A DNA stretch of 6,583 nucleotides, from contig CAIPUP010000230.1 of NCBI GenBank assembly GCA_903868285.1, positions 1-6,583 of the forward strand, in the 5' to 3' direction. Source of the stretch: an uncultured beta proteobacterium. GTDB taxonomy: Bacteria; Pseudomonadota; Gammaproteobacteria; Burkholderiales; SG8-39. The stretch's first letter is position 1; each line of letters starts with the position of its first letter. The notes beneath the pieces are model-generated. The model made no database searches, was not told the DNA's origin, and saw only the letters and a program-made list of their open reading frames with translations. Shown here one piece after another: positions 1 to 4,425 of the stretch. The position numbers and the translations under genes are program-made.

Positions 1-2184
1 GATACGGATATGCGGCATCTCGGCTGCACCCGGCAACAGGTAATCGGCATAGGTCGAGGCCAGCGGCTGGGCCGAACTGTCATAGGGCATCTCCTCGAAC
101 AGCGCGGTACCTATGCCCTGCACCGCGCCACCGATGGTCTGTCCCTCGACCACCATCGGATTGACCAGGGTGCCGCAGTCCTCGCAGATCACATAGTCGA
201 GCAGCTTCACCTGTCCGGTATCCGGATCGACTTCCACCAGCGCGCCATGCGAAGCAAAACTGAATACGCCGGTATCGACATCCGGCTTGTAGCTCTCGGT
301 CACTTCCAGCCCTGTGGTCGCGACATCGGCACTGAGCCGTTCCGGCCGGTGATACCAGGCCTGACCAATATCGCGATAGCTCACCCGACCGCCATCGCCC
401 TCGAAGCCGCCATCACAGCGCCGCATCGAAGCCAGGGTCGAACCCGACAAATGCGCGGCGATCGGCAGCAGTCGCTGCATCAAGACCTCGCACGACTTGG
501 ACACCGCACCGCCAGCCATGACAATGGAGCGCGAGGCATAGGTGCCAGTCGAAAACGGCGTCTCGTTGGTATCGCCATGCGTCACCAGCACCTGATCGGG
601 AGCGATACCCGTGATTTCGCAGGCCACCTGCGCCAGCGTGGTCTCCATGCCCTGACCATGCGAATGCACACCGACTTTCACCTCCAGCGTGCCATCCGCT
701 GTCAGGCGCACCGTGGCACCGTCATAGCCCGGCACGATGGGCAGACCCCAGCTGGCAAAGACCGAGGTGCCATGGGCAGACTGCTCGGTATAGGTTGCGA
801 AGCCCAAGCCGAGAAAACGCCCTTCGGCCCGCGCCTTGCGCTGGCGCTCGGCAAAACTGTGATGCTCCAGCATCTCCATCACCCGCCGCAAGCTGGACGG
901 GTAATCGCCTGAATCAAAAGCTTTTTTTGCGATATTGCTGTAGGGCATGTCGGCCCCGGTAACCAGGTTCTCCTCGCGCACGGCGCAGGGATCGCGTCCC
1001 ACAGTGCGCGCGATGGCATCGATCATCAGTTCCATCGCGAAAGCCACGCCGGGACGCGCCACACCGCGATAGGGTGAGAACGGTGGCTTGTTGGTAGCCA
1101 CGCCATACACATTGCAGCGATAGGCCTGCATCTTGTACGGCCCGGGCAGGTTGCCAATGATCTGCCCGGTTTCCAGGCAGGCGGTAAACGGCCAGACCGA
1201 GTACGCCCCGCTGTCGACATGCACATCGGCATCCAGACCGAGCAGTTTGCCGCGCTGATCGACATAGGCTGTCATGCGGTACTCATGTTCACGGCAATTG
1301 GTACCGGCCACCAGATGCTCCCGCCGGTCTTCCACCCAGCGCACCGGTCGGCCCAATGTCAGCGCCATCCGGGCCACGATGACTTCTTCCGGCATCAGAT
1401 TGCATTTGTAGCCGAAGCCGCCTCCCACATCGGGCGCAATCACCCGCAGCTGCGCCATGTCCATGCCAAGACATTCCGCCAGCCCCGAACGAATCATGTG
1501 CGGCACCTGGGTGGAGGAATACACCACCAGCTGCGAGCGCTGATCATCCCAATACGCCAGCACTGCCTTGCCCTCCATCGGCGACATGCTCTGGCGATTC
1601 ATGCGAAAGCGCCGTTCCACCACATGTGCAGCACGCGCCTTGACCTCGGACAAATCATCCTCACGCTGCAGATGAATGAACAAGTTGTCCGGCCAATCGG
1701 CATGGATGCGCGCCTTGTCAGCCATGGCATCAGCAATGCCGGCCAGCGGCGTCAGTTCGCGTAATGCTGGCTGCAACGCGGCCACCACATCCTCAGCCGC
1801 CGCACGCGATTCGGCCCAGCACGCAGCGATGGGCTCACCGACAAAGCGCACGCGATCGCGCGCCAGCGGATGGTATTCCGACACCCGATAGCCAGGCAGT
1901 GTGGAACGCGCCACGATCGGTGACACGCCCTGCAGGTCAGCCGCCAGAAACACCTGCCGCCGCAGTGCCTCGGGCACCGCCACCGCACCCAGTTCGGCAT
2001 GGGCACTGGGACTGCGCAGGAACGCCACTTCGACCAGGCGCGGAAACACCAGGTCATCGACAAAGCGCCCGCGGCCGGCCAGGTGTCGCGCATCCTCCTT
2101 GCGCAACACCCGCGCTCCGATACCGCTGCCGGCCGCTACCGCACCACCCCCTGCTGTCGCACTGATACCAGACATCACATTCAT
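1..2184 (-). CDS. Xanthine dehydrogenase/CoxL-family molybdopterin-binding large subunit (3' end outside window)
   Basis: This frame is open for 728 codons from the ATG at 2184 to the window edge without a stop. It encodes the catalytic large subunit of a molybdenum hydroxylase, which inserts a water-derived oxygen into a C-H bond using a molybdopterin cofactor. The aldehyde oxidase a/b hammerhead domain spans about residues 25-150 (KEDARHLAGRGRFVDD, later VGEPIA at 115-120). The molybdopterin-binding part shows SSTQVPH (Q226, the position that contacts the Mo oxo ligand in relatives), GGGFGYK (254-260), PYRGVARPG (371-379), GTYASRS (547-553) and EDCGTLVNP (668-676). The loop is not the AYRCSFR of true (form I) CO dehydrogenase, so CO is unlikely; the real substrate cannot be read. 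Relatives run to about 770-800 residues, so perhaps 50-70 residues are missing, including the GxGExG segment with the catalytic Glu. It starts 14 bp after the TRAP binding-protein gene. No clear Shine-Dalgarno is seen; GTG at 2187 or ATG at 2175 are alternative starts. Confidence 0.93.
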   Translation of the reverse strand, partial: MNVMSGISATAGGGAVAAGSGIGARVLRKEDARHLAGRGRFVDDLVFPRLVEVAFLRSPSAHAELGAVAVPEALRRQVFLAADLQGVSPIVARSTLPGYRVSEYHPLARDRVRFVGEPIAACWAESRAAAEDVVAALQPALRELTPLAGIADAMADKARIHADWPDNLFIHLQREDDLSEVKARAAHVVERRFRMNRQSMSPMEGKAVLAYWDDQRSQLVVYSSTQVPHMIRSGLAECLGMDMAQLRVIAPDVGGGFGYKCNLMPEEVIVARMALTLGRPVRWVEDRREHLVAGTNCREHEYRMTAYVDQRGKLLGLDADVHVDSGAYSVWPFTACLETGQIIGNLPGPYKMQAYRCNVYGVATNKPPFSPYRGVARPGVAFAMELMIDAIARTVGRDPCAVREENLVTGADMPYSNIAKKAFDSGDYPSSLRRVMEMLEHHSFAERQRKARAEGRFLGLGFATYTEQSAHGTSVFASWGLPIVPGYDGATVRLTADGTLEVKVGVHSHGQGMETTLAQVACEITGIAPDQVLVTHGDTNETPFSTGTYASRSIVMAGGAVSKSCEVLMQRLLPIAAHLSGSTLASMRRCDGGFEGDGGRVSYRDIGQAWYHRPERLSADVATTGLEVTESYKPDVDTGVFSFASHGALVEVDPDTGQVKLLDYVICEDCGTLVNPMVVEGQTIGGAVQGIGTALFEEMPYDSSAQPLASTYADYLLPGAAEMPHIRI

Positions 2185-2198
2185 CACATTGCGCGGCG

Positions 2199-3296
2199 TT
2201 ACTTGCGACCGGCCGAAATGCCGTAGCGATAGCTATCCAGAGAATTCTCAGCCACGCGGAACCACAGGTTCTGGTCCTCGCGGAACTTGTTCCAGGAATC
2301 GTAGATGGTGCGGAAGTCGGCATCCTTTTCTGCCAGTGCAGTAAAGGTTTCCATGGTGGCCTTGTAGCAAGCATCCATCACCGGCTTGGGGAAGGCGCGC
2401 AGCTGCGCACCGTTAGCCACCAACCGACGCAGCGCCTCGGGGTTCTTGGCGTCGTACTTGGCCACCATCTGCGTCATCTGCTCGGCACAGGCGGCATCGA
2501 GTTGCTCCTGATGGGTTTTGCCCAGCGCCTCCCAGGACTTCAGGTTGACCAGCAGCGTGATCTGCGCGCTGCCTTCCCACCAGCCGGGGTAGTAGTAAAA
2601 CTTGGCCACCTTGTGCAGGCCGAGTTTCTCGTCGTCGTAGGGGCCTATCCATTCGGCCGCATCAATCGTGCCTTTTTCCAGCGAGCTGTAGATATCGCCA
2701 CCGGGAATCTGCTGCGGCACCACGCCCAGACGCGACAGGATCGTGCCACCCAGGCCACCGATACGGAACTTCAGGCCCTTGAGATCGGCCACAGTCTTGA
2801 TTTCCTTGCGATACCAGCCACCCATCTGTACCCCGACGTTGCCGCAGGGGATGGGTACTACGTTGTACTTGGCGAACACGCTGCGCATCGCCTCCAGGCC
2901 ACCGCCGTGATACATCCAGGCGTTCTGCTGACGGGTATTCAGACCAAAGGCCAGACCGGCGTCAAAGGCAAAGGCCGGGTTCTTGCCAGTGAAGAAGGAA
3001 GACAGCACATGACCGCATTCCACCGTACCCATGGAAACGGCATCGAGGATCTGTCCGGGCGGCGCAATCTCACCAGCCGGGAATGCACGCAGATCAAACT
3101 GTCCGCCGGAAATCGCAGTGACGCGCTTGCCCAGTTGATCGGCCGAACCGAATAGCGTGTCGAGGCTGCGTGGCCACATGGTCAGCATGCGCCACTTGGC
3201 TGTGGACTGCGCCAGCGCCGAACCCGATGCGCCGGCAGTTGCGGCACCCGCAGCGGTAGCGATCGTGGCATTGCGGAGAAATTTTCTGCGTTCCAT
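2199..3296 (-). CDS. dctP: TRAP transporter substrate-binding protein, DctP family, TakP-like, Tat-exported
   Basis: A 365-residue periplasmic solute receptor for a TRAP (tripartite ATP-independent) carboxylate importer. The N-terminus MERRKFLRNATIATAAGAA is a twin-arginine signal (RRKFLR) followed by an Ala-rich h-region and a likely cleavage after ALA near residue 29. The mature protein has DctP-family landmarks: LKGLKFRIGG (172-180), whose R178 matches the conserved Arg that grips the ligand carboxylate, then AAEWIGPYDDEKLGLHKVA (213-231) and YYYPGWWEG (234-242). The last two closely resemble the 2-oxoacid-binding TakP branch, where Trp, Glu and a metal help hold the ligand. The start at 3296 is chosen over an in-frame ATG 23 codons upstream because it puts RR at residues 3-4 and has AGAGG 8 bp ahead. 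The gene symbol is family-level; the exact ligand is inferred as a 2-oxo or hydroxy carboxylate. No DctQ or DctM membrane partners are in the window. It is probably co-transcribed with the molybdoenzyme gene 14 bp downstream. Confidence 0.93.
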   Translation of the reverse strand: MERRKFLRNATIATAAGAATAGASGSALAQSTAKWRMLTMWPRSLDTLFGSADQLGKRVTAISGGQFDLRAFPAGEIAPPGQILDAVSMGTVECGHVLSSFFTGKNPAFAFDAGLAFGLNTRQQNAWMYHGGGLEAMRSVFAKYNVVPIPCGNVGVQMGGWYRKEIKTVADLKGLKFRIGGLGGTILSRLGVVPQQIPGGDIYSSLEKGTIDAAEWIGPYDDEKLGLHKVAKFYYYPGWWEGSAQITLLVNLKSWEALGKTHQEQLDAACAEQMTQMVAKYDAKNPEALRRLVANGAQLRAFPKPVMDACYKATMETFTALAEKDADFRTIYDSWNKFREDQNLWFRVAENSLDSYRYGISAGRK

Positions 3297-3304
3297 CTGA
3301 GCAT

Positions 3305-3309
3305 CCTCT
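3305..3309 (-). promoter_or_regulatory. Ribosome binding site for the TRAP binding protein
   Basis: The minus strand reads AGAGG here, 8 bases before the ATG at 3296. This supports the Tat-signal start over the in-frame upstream ATG at 3365. Confidence 0.6.
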
Positions 3310-3327
3310 ATGAAGTCAATATGAAGT
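3309..3327. repeat. Paired 8-bp direct repeat TATGAAGT in the leader of the TRAP binding-protein gene
   Basis: TATGAAGT occurs at 3309-3316 and again at 3320-3327, an 11-bp period, about one turn of B-DNA. It lies just upstream of the ribosome binding site, so it could be a regulator half-site pair or may be chance. The repeat itself is certain; any function is speculative. Confidence 0.4.
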
Positions 3328-3398
3328 GGACTGCGCAAACACGCCTGAGCCAGCCAGCCGGTCATGCATGCGGCACAGCGTACAGAACAACGTCCGAA

Positions 3399-3407
3399 AT
3401 ACTAACA
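3399..3407 (-). promoter_or_regulatory. Weak candidate extended -10 promoter element
   Basis: The minus strand reads TGTTAGTAT, a TGn extension followed by TAGTAT (4 of 6 matches to TATAAT). It would start a transcript near 3392 with a leader of about 95 bases for the TRAP binding-protein and molybdoenzyme pair. No well-spaced -35 box is seen: a TTGCAT lies upstream, but its 22-bp spacer is too long. It is the best candidate in the gap, not a firm call. Confidence 0.2.
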
Positions 3408-3463
3408 CCGGGAAAAAGTCAGATTGATGCAACGCAGCAGTGCTATCCAGGCGGCCGATCCGT

Positions 3464-3502
3464 CGAGAAACTCAGTCGCGAAACTCAGTCGAGAAACTCA
3501 GT
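3464..3502. repeat. Three tandem 13-bp repeats overlapping the transglutaminase stop codon
   Basis: Three head-to-tail copies occupy 3464-3476, 3477-3489 and 3490-3502. On the minus strand the unit is ACTGAGTTTCTCG, with the middle copy reading ACTGAGTTTCGCG. The first transcribed copy supplies the TGA stop of the transglutaminase-like gene (3500-3498). Because 13 is not a multiple of 3, the TGAs at 3500, 3487 and 3474 fall in three different frames, closing every minus-strand frame within 29 bases. It probably arose by local duplication. It has no T-tract or strong stem typical of a rho-independent terminator. Confidence 0.85.
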
Positions 3503-4412
3503 CCAGAGGATGCACCGTGACCCGCACTTCGATTTCCTGCTCACCGCCGCCGAGAATGACACCGCGCATCGGCGTGACATCACCAAAATCCCGGCCCCAG
3601 CCTAGCGTCACATGCGCATCGACCACGGTCAGATTGTTGGTCGGATCAAGATCGACCCAGCCCTGCATCGGGCAATACACCGACACCCAGGCGTGCGAAG
3701 CATCAGCGCCAACCAGACGCGGCTGCCCTGGCGGTGGCTCGGTCAGGATATAGCCACTCACATAGCGTGCCGCAAGACCACCAGCACGCAAACAAGCAAC
3801 CATGAGATGGGCAAAGTCCTGACACACTCCACGGCGCTCGGACAAGACTGTCTCGACCGGTGTCGAAACGCTGGTCGCACGCGGATCAAATACGAACTCT
3901 TGATGAATGCGCCGGTTCAGATCCAGCGCCACCTGCAACACGCTGCGCCCAGCGCCAAAACTCGCTTGCGCATAGTCACGCACGGCCGGCACCACCCGCA
4001 CATGCGGCGAGTCATACAAAAATTCCGAAGCGCGCAGTAATGCCGGATTGGTCGCCGCAGCCACTGCTGCGGCTGCCGCACGCCAAGACGGCACATTCGC
4101 TGCCGACAAGCTGCTCGTCCCCGCGTCAGTCGAGGCTGTGGCCTGCGCAGAGGCGGCGCGATCGACTGTCACGATAGAACTGGCCAGCACCCGTAACGCG
4201 CGATGCGGTGAACACAGCACCACATGCGTCACCGGATTGCCAAAGTAATCGTTGCTGCCCTGCAACTCCTCGGGCTGCGGATCGACCTGCAAGGTGTGCG
4301 ACAACACCGCCTGCCAGGGCAGCGGGCGCGGCGTAAGGTGCAACAACTGATGCCCCAGCGCCACCGGACTGGCATAGCGGTAGCAGGTTTCATGAATGAC
4401 CGAATAACGCAT
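3498..4412 (-). CDS. Transglutaminase-like cysteine peptidase with Bact_transglu_N domain
   Basis: A 304-residue soluble protein of the bacterial transglutaminase-like superfamily (COG1305 type), which usually acts as a cysteine peptidase or amide transferase rather than a cross-linker. The N-terminal beta-rich Bact_transglu_N domain (about 1-85) opens with the typical MRYSVIHETCYRYASPV. A low-complexity Ala/Ser linker (about 86-122) follows, then the catalytic core (about 145-262). The triad is complete: C197 in GVCQDFAH, H240 in ASHAWV and D256 in DLDPTNN. There is no signal peptide, so it is likely cytoplasmic. The start at 4412 is chosen because it begins exactly where the N-domain begins and lies 13 bp after the stop of the ATP-grasp/alpha-E gene; longer in-frame starts would overlap that gene. 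No strong Shine-Dalgarno is visible, so translational coupling is plausible. The spacing and known family linkage suggest it processes or exchanges amide bonds made by the upstream ligase. The substrate is unknown. Confidence 0.94.
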   Translation of the reverse strand: MRYSVIHETCYRYASPVALGHQLLHLTPRPLPWQAVLSHTLQVDPQPEELQGSNDYFGNPVTHVVLCSPHRALRVLASSIVTVDRAASAQATASTDAGTSSLSAANVPSWRAAAAAVAAATNPALLRASEFLYDSPHVRVVPAVRDYAQASFGAGRSVLQVALDLNRRIHQEFVFDPRATSVSTPVETVLSERRGVCQDFAHLMVACLRAGGLAARYVSGYILTEPPPGQPRLVGADASHAWVSVYCPMQGWVDLDPTNNLTVVDAHVTLGWGRDFGDVTPMRGVILGGGEQEIEVRVTVHPLD

Positions 4413-4425
4413 GGTGTTGCCCGGT

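Noticed and set aside
10..912. Plus-strand open frame of 300 codons
   Set aside because: It is antisense to the molybdoenzyme gene, whose conserved motifs are all on the minus strand. Its composition (rich in His, Arg, Gln) is typical of an antisense shadow in GC-rich DNA.
1752..2093. Minus-strand frame starting at an ATG directly after AAGGAGG
   Set aside because: The ATG touches the GGAGG with no spacer, and the frame lies inside the conserved N-terminal part of the molybdoenzyme gene (KEDARHLAGRGRF), which is read in another frame.
2502..3155. Plus-strand open frame of 217 codons
   Set aside because: It is antisense to the clearly recognisable TRAP binding-protein gene and has no recognisable domain.
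3297..3365. Upstream in-frame ATG at 3365 as the start of the TRAP binding protein
   Set aside because: It would bury the twin-arginine signal behind 23 unrelated residues. The ATG at 3296 has a ribosome binding site and the canonical signal position.
3411..3460. Possible rho-independent terminator (T5 on the minus strand near 3413-3417)
   Set aside because: The sequence before the T-run has no stable GC-rich stem; only short imperfect complementarities are present.
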